64,000 bases of DNA from Aquabacterium sp. (GTDB taxonomy: Bacteria; Pseudomonadota; Gammaproteobacteria; Burkholderiales; Burkholderiaceae_C), in contig NZ_JAQSDR010000008.1 in NCBI RefSeq assembly GCF_029946005.1, forward strand, positions 124,001 through 188,000. Reading direction: 5' to 3'. A program made the translations under genes and the position numbers. The notes under the pieces were generated by a model. It was not told the DNA's origin, searched no databases, and saw only the letters and a program-made list of their open reading frames with translations. Shown piece by piece: positions 1 to 8,211 of this stretch; within the stretch, counting starts at the first letter, position 1; the number at the start of each line of letters is the position of its first letter.

Positions 1-384
1 CAGCAAGGCCACCACGGGCATCCACTGGAAATTGGTGGCGATCCAGTAAGGCGAGGCTGGCTGCTGGTTGAAGATCAGGACGCTGAGTGAGCCCACCACG
101 AAATACAGGCACACACCGGCCACTACCACGCGTTGCGTCAGCATCAGTGATTGCGGATTGCGGCGCAGCATGGCCCACATCCACAGCAGCAGCAGGGCCA
201 GCAGGGGTTGGGCCCAGCGGTCATGGGGTGTGCTGATGCCCGCCGTCAATTCGCTGCCCCATACCAGCAGGCAGGCGACCGCCGCGATGAGGTAAAACCC
301 AAGCGCGGTTTTTCGTTCAATCAAAGACAAGAACCGGTCGCGGCGCATTTCGCCGGGCGGTTCAGGCTGTTTCACTTGATCCAA
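1..384 (-). CDS. Membrane protein, N-terminal part only (truncated by window edge)
   Basis: The leftward frame is open from the window edge to about position 384 and encodes a charged N-terminus followed by about four hydrophobic helices: FYLIAAVACLLVWGSE, LLALLLLWMWAML, VVVAGVCLYFVVGSL and a fourth running off the edge. No ATG opens the longest frame. Candidate starts are TTG 384, which has AGGGA upstream, GTG 375 and ATG 348. The layout resembles the membrane sensor half of a signalling enzyme such as a diguanylate cyclase, but the output domain lies outside the window, so function is unknown. It is divergent from the next gene, with a gap under 100 bases that holds the promoters. Confidence 0.55.
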   Translation of the reverse strand, partial: MDQVKQPEPPGEMRRDRFLSLIERKTALGFYLIAAVACLLVWGSELTAGISTPHDRWAQPLLALLLLWMWAMLRRNPQSLMLTQRVVVAGVCLYFVVGSLSVLIFNQQPASPYWIATNFQWMPVVALL

Positions 385-440
385 TGCATGTCCCTGTTCA
401 TCGGTCAGAAAATGTCACTTACCCGACACTTGATGGTGTC

Positions 441-471
441 TTGCTTATTCGGCCATTGGATTACCTAGAAT
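441..471 (+). promoter_or_regulatory. Putative sigma-70 promoter of the UbiH-like gene
   Basis: TTGCTT (441-446) and TAGAAT (466-471) are 19 bases apart. Transcription would start near 478, which is the A of the start codon, so the mRNA may be leaderless. The spacer is two bases longer than ideal. Confidence 0.35.
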
Positions 472-477
472 CCCTAG

Positions 478-1638
478 ATGACGATCAAAAAATTCGACGT
501 GTGTATCAGCGGTTCGGGTGCTGTGGCTCGCGGCCTTGCTTTGGCACTTTCCAGCAACGGCTGGCGTGTGGCCTGGGCATGCGCTGAACAAGGCGGTCAG
601 GCCAAGGCGGAGGATATTCGAACCTACGCCCTGAATTCCCGCTCTGTCGCATTATTGGAGCGGCTGCGCATCTGGCCAGCATTGCAATCGGCGTCCACCC
701 CGGTGCACAACATGCAGATTCGCGGCGATGGGAGTGGGCACTTGGCCTTCTCGGCCTGGCAGCAGTGCGTGTCGGAGCTGGCGTGGATCGTGGACGCGGC
801 CGCCCTGGAGCGTTTGCTGGGCGAAGCCTTGAAGTTCGCCCCGCATGTGACCGTGGTGCCGCCTTTGGCCGAGGGCTCGCCACCGGTGGATGCCGACCTG
901 TTGGCCATTTGCGAAGGCAAGCATTCAGCCACCCGCGCCGCCCTGGGGGTCGATTTCAAGAAGGCGGACTACGGCCATTGGGGCGTGGCCGCGCGTTTGA
1001 GCAGCACCCAGCCCCACCAGGGCGTGGCCCGCCAGTGGTTTCGCTCACCCGATGTTTTGGCCTTGCTACCGTTTCACGACCCGGTGCCGGGCTCGTCTTA
1101 CGGCCTGGTCTGGTCCTTGCCCCAGGCTCGGGCCCAAGAAGTCATGGCGCTGGCCCCGGCCGAGTTCGAAGCCGCCTTGCGGCAGGCGCTTGACGAGGTT
1201 GATCCAGGGGCATCTGCCGTGGTGGGCACCTTGTCCTTGAGGTCGCACGTGGCGGCCTGGCCCTTGGCACTGGCCCAGGCCGAACGCTGGAGTGGCCCGG
1301 GGTGGGTCCTGCTGGGCGATGCCGCTCATCAGCTTCACCCCTTGGCCGGCCAAGGGCTCAATTTGGGCTTGGCCGATGTCGACACGCTGGTGTCCACCTT
1401 GACCGAGTCGCGCCGCATGGAGCCTTGGCGCACCGCAGGCGATGAACGTTTGCTTCGGCGTTACGCTCGGCGGCGCGAGCTGCCAACCCGCGCCATGGCC
1501 GGGGTCACCGATGGCTTGTTGCGTCTTTTTGCCGATGATCGGGCACCATTGAGGGAACTTCGCAACACCGGCATGGCTCTGTTAGATCAAATATCTCCTG
1601 TCAAACGCTGGCTGGTCAGCCGCGCGCTTGACGCCTGA
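478..1638 (+). CDS. FAD-dependent monooxygenase, UbiH/UbiF/Coq6 family
   Basis: This is a flavin-dependent aromatic hydroxylase of the family that adds ring hydroxyls during ubiquinone synthesis. The N-terminus has a dinucleotide-binding fold with glycines at 12, 14 and 19 (GSGAVARG). The family signature GDAAHQLHPLAGQG lies near residues 280-293, where the flavin phosphate and ring are held. At 386 residues the length is normal. Which ring position it acts on (UbiH, UbiI or UbiF) cannot be told from sequence, so no symbol is given. No Shine-Dalgarno sequence is visible, and the ATG sits seven bases after a -10 element. dsbC follows 20 bases downstream and may be co-transcribed. Confidence 0.85.
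   Translation: MTIKKFDVCISGSGAVARGLALALSSNGWRVAWACAEQGGQAKAEDIRTYALNSRSVALLERLRIWPALQSASTPVHNMQIRGDGSGHLAFSAWQQCVSELAWIVDAAALERLLGEALKFAPHVTVVPPLAEGSPPVDADLLAICEGKHSATRAALGVDFKKADYGHWGVAARLSSTQPHQGVARQWFRSPDVLALLPFHDPVPGSSYGLVWSLPQARAQEVMALAPAEFEAALRQALDEVDPGASAVVGTLSLRSHVAAWPLALAQAERWSGPGWVLLGDAAHQLHPLAGQGLNLGLADVDTLVSTLTESRRMEPWRTAGDERLLRRYARRRELPTRAMAGVTDGLLRLFADDRAPLRELRNTGMALLDQISPVKRWLVSRALDA
1554..1582 (+). promoter_or_regulatory. Candidate RpoE (sigma-E) type promoter before dsbC
   Basis: GGAACTT (1554-1560) matches the sigma-E -35 consensus exactly. TCTGT (1578-1582), after a 17-base spacer, matches TCTGA at four of five positions. It lies inside the end of the preceding gene and would give dsbC a leader of about 70 bases. 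One mismatch and one extra spacer base make this a hypothesis. Confidence 0.35.
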
Positions 1639-1658
1639 ATTCAAATAAGGTTCCTGTC

Positions 1659-2429
1659 ATGAATCGCCTCTCCGTTTTGAAATCCCCGCTGCAGGCCATC
1701 TTGGGCGTCGGCATGGTGCTGTTGGCGTCATCCGCGTGGGCTGGCGAGTTGTCGCCCGCGCAGTTGGCGCAGCTCAAGCAAAGGCTGACTCAAAATCTGC
1801 CCGACTTCCCCCCCATCGACTCGGCGCAAACCACGCCCATGTCGGGCTTGATTGAGCTGCGCTCTGGCAACAACATCATCTACACCGACCCCAAGGGCGA
1901 GTTCATCATCCAGGGCAATCTGGTGGAAACCAAAACGCAGCGCAACCTCACTGAAGAGCGCATGGACGAGATCAACCAGATTGATTTCGCCAGTCTGCCC
2001 CTCAAGGACGCCGTGGTCTGGAAGAACGGCAACGGCAAGCGTCGCATGGTGGTGTTCGCCGATCCGAACTGTGGCTATTGCAAACGCCTTGAAAAAGACC
2101 TGCAGCAGGTCAAAGACGTGACCGTTTACACCTTCGTGGTGGCCATCCTGGGTGATGACTCCAAGGTCAAGGCCAACAACATCTGGTGCATGAAGGACCG
2201 CACTCAGGCCTACCGGGACTGGATGCTGGCTAACACCGAGCCGCCCAAGGCGTTTGGCATGTGCGCCACGCCCACGCAGCGCAACAATGCGCTGGCCCAG
2301 AAGCTGCGCGTGAACGGCACTCCGTCCATGTTCTTTGAAGATGGCACCCGCTTGCCTTCTGCCGCGCCGGTCAATGTCATTGAGCAGCGACTGACCAAAG
2401 CCACCGCCAAGGTGGGCGGCGCCTCCTGA
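1659..2429 (+). CDS. dsbC: Thiol:disulfide interchange protein DsbC
   Basis: Periplasmic disulfide isomerase that reshuffles wrong disulfides in exported proteins and is kept reduced by DsbD. A Sec signal peptide covers about residues 1-29 (cleavage near ASSAWA). An N-terminal dimerisation region follows, then the thioredoxin fold with active site CGYC at 138-141. The second, structural cysteine pair of DsbC is present at C177 and C202, and the cis-proline loop is GTPSMFF. At 256 residues it has the expected DsbC length. AAGG lies nine bases before the ATG. It ends seven bases from the convergent DUF3108 gene. A sigma-E-like promoter sits just upstream. Confidence 0.92.
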   Translation: MNRLSVLKSPLQAILGVGMVLLASSAWAGELSPAQLAQLKQRLTQNLPDFPPIDSAQTTPMSGLIELRSGNNIIYTDPKGEFIIQGNLVETKTQRNLTEERMDEINQIDFASLPLKDAVVWKNGNGKRRMVVFADPNCGYCKRLEKDLQQVKDVTVYTFVVAILGDDSKVKANNIWCMKDRTQAYRDWMLANTEPPKAFGMCATPTQRNNALAQKLRVNGTPSMFFEDGTRLPSAAPVNVIEQRLTKATAKVGGAS

Positions 2430-2436
2430 AGCTGTT

Positions 2437-3558
2437 TCACTGGCCGAGCAGCTCAGGGGCCTGCTCAGGGGCCCGCTCCATCTGCAGGTCCATGTAGGAT
2501 TTGTCGTTCGCCCGCACCATGATTCGCACCGGGAGGTACTGCAGTCCAGGCGCGAACCAGATCTCGACCGGCAAAACACCACCTTCTGTGGACATCTTGC
2601 GGGGCTTGACGTGGAAGGTGGGAACTTTGCCAATGGGCGTGTCCAGCATTTCTTCGCCGATCACGTCGTAGGCAATGATCTCCAGGCGCTTGGGCAAGGC
2701 CAGTGGGATGTAAATGGTGTTGCCTGGGCGCAGGAGGTCGGGCTGCATGATGAACTGGTAGGACAGTTGGATGAACTGGCTGGCAGCGTCTTGCATGCCC
2801 GGGATGCGCTGCAGTTTCTCGCCTGAATCCAGCACCACATCCTGATCATTGAAGACCACGGTGCGGGGGGGCGATGTTTTGATCAGCAAGCGATTGACTT
2901 GTTCAAAGCGCTTAGGGGACAAGCCTTCCGGGGTGATGGTGCCTGCGCTGATCAGATTCCATGAGCCAATGGGTGCAAAGCTGGGCCCGATCGTGGTGTC
3001 CACGCGAACCTGGTAGTCCATGCCTTGCCGAACCCACTCCACCTTGGCATTGCCATGCACGTCGCCACGGAAGTACCCGCGGACCTTGTAACTGACTCGG
3101 GTGGCCAAGGGCCAGACAAAGGGTGGGCCCGTGGGTGTGCTGGGCGCACTGGCCGATGACACCACGGGCATGGGTTCGGAAGCAGTTGGTTCGGGGGCAC
3201 TGCTGGCTTCGGCCACGGCGACAGCTGCCTCCGCGGTCTCGGACGCACTGGCTCCCTCATCCGGCGGTGGCGGTGCTGGCTCGGGGGCCGAAGCCGTCGG
3301 AGCCGGGGGCTTGGGTTGGCGTTTGCGCGAGGCTTTTGGGGAAGCCCGTGGCTTGGCGGGCGCGGGCGCGGCCACAGGTGGATCGCTGAGCTTGAGCTCG
3401 CTCATGGCCGTGGCTTCCATCGGCTTGATGCCGGAGGTATCGCTGGGCTGCATGTCGGTCAACAACGAGGCCATCGACCATGTCAGCCAGGCGTGCAAGC
3501 CCATCACCCCGAGGATGATGAGCAGCAACCACCAGCGACGTGACCCCGACTGCAACAT
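2437..3558 (-). CDS. DUF3108 protein with a TonB-like membrane anchor and proline-rich linker
   Basis: The 373-residue protein has one N-terminal membrane helix (about residues 9-33) preceded by Arg-Arg. A long Ala/Pro/Ser/Lys linker follows (about residues 65-150, with PKPPAPTAS and PEPAPPPPDE), then a C-terminal DUF3108 domain with conserved-looking strands (TRVSYKVRGYF, VEIWFAPGLQYLPVRI). DUF3108 is a periplasmic domain of unknown role. The linker is long enough to reach towards the outer membrane, as in TonB or TolA, but no TonB domain is present. The ATG lies two bases after the stop of the M61 peptidase gene, so the two are probably co-transcribed and translationally coupled. Confidence 0.75.
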   Translation of the reverse strand: MLQSGSRRWWLLLIILGVMGLHAWLTWSMASLLTDMQPSDTSGIKPMEATAMSELKLSDPPVAAPAPAKPRASPKASRKRQPKPPAPTASAPEPAPPPPDEGASASETAEAAVAVAEASSAPEPTASEPMPVVSSASAPSTPTGPPFVWPLATRVSYKVRGYFRGDVHGNAKVEWVRQGMDYQVRVDTTIGPSFAPIGSWNLISAGTITPEGLSPKRFEQVNRLLIKTSPPRTVVFNDQDVVLDSGEKLQRIPGMQDAASQFIQLSYQFIMQPDLLRPGNTIYIPLALPKRLEIIAYDVIGEEMLDTPIGKVPTFHVKPRKMSTEGGVLPVEIWFAPGLQYLPVRIMVRANDKSYMDLQMERAPEQAPELLGQ

Positions 3559-3560
3559 GC

Positions 3561-5360
3561 TCAGTATTTAAGCCATTGGTGCCGTCGTTGTGCCGTGCTG
3601 GCATCCAGATTCTCGGTCAGCGCCAGGGCAATGATCTCGCCGCTGGCGCCTTTGGGGCCAGTCGCAGAATGGGCCGACACCAGCGCAGGCAGAGTGAGCG
3701 TCAGCATGGCCTGGTCCCGGCAGATCAGCAGAGCTTGAGGTTGCCGCTCGTTGTGCCACAAGGCCAGGTCATCGTTTTTGCGGAGGCGCCACCCGTCCAG
3801 GGCAATCAGTTCATCGGTGGCGCTCAAGCCTGCGCTTTCGGCCACGCTGTGGCGCATCACCGCCTGAACCTTCAGGTTACCCCCGGCATCGCTGAGCCGC
3901 ACCCCCAGTCGCTGAGCCAGGGCGGCAGGCTTGCTGACCCAGGTCACACCGGCAGTGCTCAGCAGGGATTTCAGGGGCAGCTCGTCGGTGTCGTGCACCC
4001 AGGTGTGCAAGAGCTTGGCCCAGGAGTGGGTGGTGGCCCAGGCCGGTGGTCCGCCTGGTGCTTCGTCCTGCAGTGCCTGAACGATGTCGGCCTCCTGAAT
4101 GGGCCGATGCAACTGCCACAAGCGCAGCATCACGCCGTCCAGCGATGGCGTGTTCTTGCCATCAGCGGGGCATTGGCGCAGGCTGAGGTCCAGACAAAGG
4201 CCCACCAGCGATCCCTTGGTGTAGTAGCTCACCGTGGCATTGGCGGTGTTCTCGTCGGGGCGGTAGTAGCGTGTCCAGGCGTCGAAACTGGCCTGGGCCA
4301 CGCTGTAGCGGTGCCTGCCTGGCGTGGCCTGCACCTGGTTGATGGTCTTGGCCAGCAACCTGACGTAGGTCTTGGCGTCGATCAGGCCTGTGCGCAGCAG
4401 GAACTGATCGTCGTAGTAAGACGTGAAGCCTTCGAAGAACCACAGCAATGAGGTGTAGTTCTCTTGCGTGAAGTCATAAGGCGCGAACTCGGCAGGCTTG
4501 AGCCGTTTGACGTTCCAGGTGTGGAAGTACTCGTGACTGATCAGTCCCAGCAAGGTCTGGTAGGCCTCGGTGTTGACGGGCCGACCATGGCGGGGCAGGT
4601 CGCGGCGCGCGCAGATCAGGGCCGTGCTGTTGCGGTGCTCCAGGCCGCCATAGCCGTCATCGACCGCGTTGAGCAAAAACACGTAGCGCTCAAAAGCGGT
4701 TTTGCGGCGGCCATGCCAGAAGGCGATCTGCGCCTCGCAAATGCGTTGTGTGTCGGCCAGCAGTCGGGGGCCATCCAGGTCTGCGGTGGCTCCTGAGACC
4801 ACGAACTCGTGAACCACACCCTTGGCCGTGAACGTGCCGCGCCAAAAGGTGCCCAGCTCGACAGGGTGGTCCACCAGGCTGTCATAGTCAGGGGCCTGGT
4901 AGTCGCCCAAGCCATGTGCATTGACCTTCACGGGGGGCAGCCCGGTGGCCACGCCCCAGCCCTTGGGAAGCCCGGTGATTTTCAGCCTCTGTACTTGGTC
5001 CTCGAACCCATCGGCCTTCAGGAACACACTGGTACCGTTGAAAAACCCCCGGCGCGAATCCAGAAAAGCTGCGCGCACCGAGTTGTCAAAAGCGTAGACC
5101 TCGTAGGTGACCGTCAGAGCGCCTTTGCCGGTGCAATCAACCACCCAGCTGGATTTGTCCAACTGCTGGACCTCCAGCACGCGCTGGCCTTGCTGCGCTG
5201 ACAGCGGCGACAGGTGCTTGGCGAACTCGCGCACCAGGTAGCTACCGGGTATCCACACCGGCAAGCTCAAGCGCTGCCTGGCCTGTGGCTGCGCGATGCG
5301 CAAGGTGACCAGGAAACGATGGGCGTGGGCGCTACCTACCTCAATGCGGTAATCGATCAT
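3561..5360 (-). CDS. M61 family metallopeptidase with PDZ domain
   Basis: A 599-residue zinc peptidase of the glycyl-aminopeptidase (M61) family. The zinc motif HEYFH is at residues 276-280, followed by TWNVKRLKP, which is typical of M61. A PDZ-like C-terminal region surrounds ESAGLSATDELIALDGW. No signal peptide is seen, so it is probably cytoplasmic. I chose the ATG that begins MIDYRIEVG, 12 bases after the stop of the upstream DUF3429 gene and preceded by GAGA. The frame is open further upstream, but that would overlap the neighbour and start without homology-like sequence. It forms a leftward unit with the DUF3429 and DUF3108 genes. The physiological substrate is unknown. Confidence 0.85.
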   Translation of the reverse strand: MIDYRIEVGSAHAHRFLVTLRIAQPQARQRLSLPVWIPGSYLVREFAKHLSPLSAQQGQRVLEVQQLDKSSWVVDCTGKGALTVTYEVYAFDNSVRAAFLDSRRGFFNGTSVFLKADGFEDQVQRLKITGLPKGWGVATGLPPVKVNAHGLGDYQAPDYDSLVDHPVELGTFWRGTFTAKGVVHEFVVSGATADLDGPRLLADTQRICEAQIAFWHGRRKTAFERYVFLLNAVDDGYGGLEHRNSTALICARRDLPRHGRPVNTEAYQTLLGLISHEYFHTWNVKRLKPAEFAPYDFTQENYTSLLWFFEGFTSYYDDQFLLRTGLIDAKTYVRLLAKTINQVQATPGRHRYSVAQASFDAWTRYYRPDENTANATVSYYTKGSLVGLCLDLSLRQCPADGKNTPSLDGVMLRLWQLHRPIQEADIVQALQDEAPGGPPAWATTHSWAKLLHTWVHDTDELPLKSLLSTAGVTWVSKPAALAQRLGVRLSDAGGNLKVQAVMRHSVAESAGLSATDELIALDGWRLRKNDDLALWHNERQPQALLICRDQAMLTLTLPALVSAHSATGPKGASGEIIALALTENLDASTAQRRHQWLKY

Positions 5361-5371
5361 GGGGGCGTCTC

Positions 5372-5875
5372 TCAAAGTTGGGCGGCGGCCAGGAAGCAGC
5401 TCAGGCTGGCCACCAGGGTGAGCCTGAAACGCAGCTTGAGCCAGCCAGCCGCGCCCAGTTCCGGATAGCACTTGCGGTCCACCAAGTAGCAGCCGATCAG
5501 CAGGCCGCCCAGGGCGGCCAAGCCGGCATGAGGCGGCATCATCAGGGCCAGCCAGGCCGCCAATGAATAGACCACGCCCCAGATCAAACCCAGCTTCTGT
5601 GCGGGCGAAGCGGGCTGGTCATAGCCCTGCCGCAGCATGCTCAACCCCCAGGGAAGGCCGCCCAGGAAGGACACCACCAAGGCCGCGTAGCTGGTGAAGG
5701 CACTCACCACGAAAGCAAAAGGCTGAGGCTCGATGCGGCCCACCAACAGCCACACGAACAGGGCGCCGCCCACAAAGGGAATCAGTCCGGCGTGGCCCAG
5801 TTTGCGGGCCAGTTCGTTGGGTTCTGCCAGGCCGGGGTGGGGCGATGGAATCGTGGATGAAGGAGGCGTATTCAT
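5372..5875 (-). CDS. DUF3429 integral membrane protein
   Basis: A small membrane protein of 167 residues. After a Pro/Ser-rich start (MNTPPSST) it has about five hydrophobic helices: GHAGLIPFVGGALFVWLLVG, SAFTSYAALVVSFLGGLPWG, LGLIWGVVYSLAAWLALMM, AGLAALGGLLIGCYLVD and a C-terminal LVASLSCFLAAAQL. The motif SFLGGLPWG followed by a central Pro/Gly-rich segment is the usual look of DUF3429, a family with no assigned function. The ATG at 5875 is preceded on its strand by a purine-poor region, and longer frames run into low-complexity sequence. It is followed at 11 bases by the M61 peptidase. Confidence 0.78.
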   Translation of the reverse strand: MNTPPSSTIPSPHPGLAEPNELARKLGHAGLIPFVGGALFVWLLVGRIEPQPFAFVVSAFTSYAALVVSFLGGLPWGLSMLRQGYDQPASPAQKLGLIWGVVYSLAAWLALMMPPHAGLAALGGLLIGCYLVDRKCYPELGAAGWLKLRFRLTLVASLSCFLAAAQL

Positions 5876-5930
5876 GGATGACTGCAAGTACTCGGCATTG
5901 TGGCAAGAAGCGAGGTGCCCGGCGGGTGGT

Positions 5931-6785
5931 TCACGCTGACAGCCACGCAAACACGGTGGGGATGTCGTCCGGCAACGTCAGTGCATGCTTTTGCCAATGG
6001 CTGACGCGCTGGGTGCGGCTCCAGCCTTTTTCCAGCGTCAAACCACAGCTCACGCTCAGCCAGGTGTCGGCTTGCAGGTGCTTGGTCAGGGCGGACCACA
6101 GGGCGGTGTTTCGGTAGGGTGTTTCGATCACCAGCTGCGTCTGGCGTGCGCGGCGGGACAGCTGGTCCAGTTCGCGGATGCGGTCACCCCGTTGAATAGC
6201 GTCCACCGGCAGGTAGCCGACGAAGGCGAAGCTTTGGCCATTCAGGCCACTGGCGGCCAGTGCCAGCACCAGGGAACTGGGGCCAGAAATCGGCACCACC
6301 GTCACGCCCAGGCGATGCGCCGCCAGCACCAAGGCAGCACCTGGGTCGGCCACGCCTGGCAAACCAGCTTCCGACATCAAGCCGACGTCGTGGCCCGCCA
6401 AGGCAGGCGCCAGCAAGGCGTCGATCTCGGCATCCGGATTAGGCGCGGGCTTGCCATCGGGCTTCTTATGGGTCTTGTTGGCGCTTTTCTCACCGCCCTT
6501 GTTGGGGCGGGGCAAAGCCTGGATGTCCAGGGCTTGCAATGGCGCGGCCAAGGGCACGATGGCATCCACGCGTTTCAAAAAAGCGCGTGTGGTCTTGGCG
6601 TTCTCGCACACCCAATGCTGCAATCGTGCCGCCGCGTTCAGCGCGCCCATGGGCAGCACATCGCGCAGGTCGGGCAATACGGCGTCGGGCCCCTCCGCCA
6701 CGCAGCCAAAGTCCAGGGTATTGGGGATCAGCAGAAGACGCCCTTTGGGGCTCGCAACAGTGTCGGTTTTTGGTTTGGTGGTCAT
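5931..6785 (-). CDS. RsmI-like SAM-dependent methyltransferase (tetrapyrrole methylase fold)
   Basis: A 284-residue protein of the RsmI group of tetrapyrrole-methylase-fold enzymes, whose founder 2'-O-methylates C1402 of 16S rRNA with KsgA/RsmH-region partners. The SAM-binding core MSEAGLPGVADPGA is clear, as are PISGPSSLVLALAASG and ETPYRN. Two things differ from canonical RsmI: the first half is diverged, with the start LLLIPNTLDFG, and a Lys/Pro/Asn-rich insertion (about residues 95-120) separates the halves. A canonical rsmI is expected elsewhere, so this is probably a paralogue, and its target is uncertain. It overlaps the end of the upstream maf gene by four bases. Confidence 0.8.
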   Translation of the reverse strand: MTTKPKTDTVASPKGRLLLIPNTLDFGCVAEGPDAVLPDLRDVLPMGALNAAARLQHWVCENAKTTRAFLKRVDAIVPLAAPLQALDIQALPRPNKGGEKSANKTHKKPDGKPAPNPDAEIDALLAPALAGHDVGLMSEAGLPGVADPGAALVLAAHRLGVTVVPISGPSSLVLALAASGLNGQSFAFVGYLPVDAIQRGDRIRELDQLSRRARQTQLVIETPYRNTALWSALTKHLQADTWLSVSCGLTLEKGWSRTQRVSHWQKHALTLPDDIPTVFAWLSA

Positions 6786-7408
6786 GATTGTGGGTGATGC
6801 ATGGCGCGCCAGGCCAGGGGATCCAGCCCCGCTTGTCGAAGCATTTGGGTAGTGGGGATCAGCGGCAGGCCAATCAGGGCAGTGGGGTCGTCCGACTCGA
6901 TGCGCTCTAACAGCACGATGCCCAATCCTTCGGATTTGGCGCTGCCGGCGCAGTCATAGGGCTGCTCGCACCGCAAGTAGGTTTCGATGTCATCGTCACT
7001 GTAGTGGCCCATTTGTACTCGGGTGGTGCTCATCAGCGTTTGCGAGTAACTCGTGCGGGGTCGAACCACCGCCACAGCCGTGTGAAAAAGCACTGCTTGG
7101 CCACGCATGGCCGTCAGTTGCGCTACCGCGCTTTCATGGTTGCCAGGCTTGCCCAAGGGTCGGCCTGCCAAGTCGGCCACCTGATCGGAGCCGATCACCA
7201 CCACGTCGTCGGTGTTCAATGCCGCGACCGCGTGGGCTTTCGCCAAGGCCAGGCGCATGGCCAGATCGGCCGGGGTTTCACCAAGCAGGGGGCTTTCGTC
7301 CACATCGGGCGCCTGCACATCGAAGGGCAGGCCCAGCCTTTGCAGCAACTCTTGGCGGTATCGTGAGGTTGAGCCCAGGATCAGGCGGGGGAAAGCGGTT
7401 GTGGTCAT
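6782..7408 (-). CDS. Maf-family nucleotide pyrophosphatase (YceF-like)
   Basis: Maf proteins hydrolyse non-canonical or methylated nucleoside triphosphates to monophosphates, and the YceF branch prefers 7-methyl-GTP. The N-terminus LILGSTSRYRQELLQRLG carries the phosphate-binding Ser/Arg signature. DVDESPLLGETPADLAMRLA and VVIGSDQVADLAGRPLGKP are the usual Maf blocks, with acidic metal ligands. Length is 208 residues. The assignment to YceF rather than YhdE rests on context: yceF, yceD and rpmF are also neighbours in enterobacteria. The start codon has AGAGGG just upstream and lies only 32 bases from the divergent yceD start. Confidence 0.85.
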   Translation of the reverse strand: MTTTAFPRLILGSTSRYRQELLQRLGLPFDVQAPDVDESPLLGETPADLAMRLALAKAHAVAALNTDDVVVIGSDQVADLAGRPLGKPGNHESAVAQLTAMRGQAVLFHTAVAVVRPRTSYSQTLMSTTRVQMGHYSDDDIETYLRCEQPYDCAGSAKSEGLGIVLLERIESDDPTALIGLPLIPTTQMLRQAGLDPLAWRAMHHPQS

Positions 7409-7427
7409 CCCTCTATTGTCCAGCCTC

Positions 7428-7433
7428 TACACT
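7428..7433 (+). promoter_or_regulatory. Putative -10 element of yceD
   Basis: TACACT lies eight bases before the yceD ATG in the 32-base divergent gap. No good -35 is visible. If used, the transcript would start at or next to the start codon. Confidence 0.25.
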
Positions 7434-7440
7434 ACCTGGC

Positions 7441-8034
7441 ATGAATGCACGCACGTTTTTGCCCCACAAGCTCGACTTGGGGGCTTTCATCAATGAAGAG
7501 TCGCGCCTGGAAGGGCAGTTGCCCGTGGTCGCGCTGACTCGCCTGGCCTCCGGTCTGGCACAAGACCTCGATTTGACGCCCCTTGAGCCTTTAACCTGGT
7601 GGGCTGAAGGCCGACTGGAGCCCCAGCGCACGGGTGGCCCCCAGCTGTGGCTGGATTTGCACGCCGAGGGCAACCTCCCCTGGGAGTGCCAGCGTTGCCT
7701 TCAGCCGGTGTTCATCCCCGTCACCGTGGACCACACCGTTCGTTTTGTGGCGGACGAGGCCACGGCCGCCGAGTTGGACGCGGATTCTGACGACGACGTG
7801 CTCGCGATCAGTCGCCAATTCGACCTGCTGGCCTTGATCGAGGATGAATTGATCATGGCTCAGCCCATCGTTCCCCGGCACGACGAATGTCCCACGGATG
7901 TGCAGTCTCTGATGCAATCCGGCCTGGTGGCGCCCGACGGCACGCCAGTGGATGAATTGGCGGACGAAGAATCAGCGACCGACAAGCCCCATCCTTTCGC
8001 AGTCTTGGCTTCCCTGAAAAAGGGCAGTTCCTGA
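7441..8034 (+). CDS. yceD: YceD family protein (DUF177), 23S rRNA accumulation protein
   Basis: YceD-type proteins are needed for normal 23S rRNA accumulation in bacteria and in chloroplasts, and are almost always encoded just before rpmF, as here. The 197-residue protein starts MNARTFLPHKLDLGAF. The family CxxC is present at the LPWECQRCLQPV block in the middle, and an acidic segment (DEATAAELDADSDDD) follows. The ATG at 7441 was chosen over upstream in-frame starts because those overlap the divergent maf gene. No Shine-Dalgarno sequence is visible. rpmF has its own strong promoter overlapping the end of this gene. Confidence 0.88.
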   Translation: MNARTFLPHKLDLGAFINEESRLEGQLPVVALTRLASGLAQDLDLTPLEPLTWWAEGRLEPQRTGGPQLWLDLHAEGNLPWECQRCLQPVFIPVTVDHTVRFVADEATAAELDADSDDDVLAISRQFDLLALIEDELIMAQPIVPRHDECPTDVQSLMQSGLVAPDGTPVDELADEESATDKPHPFAVLASLKKGSS

Positions 8035-8035
8035 T

Positions 8036-8065
8036 TTGAATTGTCTGGCTCACTCGTGCTAGAAT
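8036..8065 (+). promoter_or_regulatory. Strong extended -10 promoter of rpmF-plsX
   Basis: TTGAAT (8036-8041), an 18-base spacer and TAGAAT (8060-8065) preceded by TGC (8057-8059) form an extended -10 promoter just after the yceD stop codon. It would start transcripts near 8072 and give rpmF a leader of about 155 bases. Confidence 0.55.
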
Positions 8066-8195
8066 CTATGGTTTTCCGGGAAAGGCCCCGGGATTTATAC
8101 AATTTGTCAACTTCGCAGGCTAAAAACGACTGGCGCGACGGGTATCAAGTCATTGGTATTTCGCGCTGTAAAAGTCGGTGAGAGCTTGCATCCAA

Positions 8196-8211
8196 CGAGC
8201 CGTGAGGCTCG
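8196..8211 (+). other. GNRA-capped hairpin in the rpmF leader
   Basis: CGAGCC and GGCTCG pair perfectly around a GTGA loop, a GNRA tetraloop, six bases before the GGAG ribosome-binding site of rpmF. It could modulate initiation or bind a ribosomal protein. No known regulator is implied. Confidence 0.4.
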
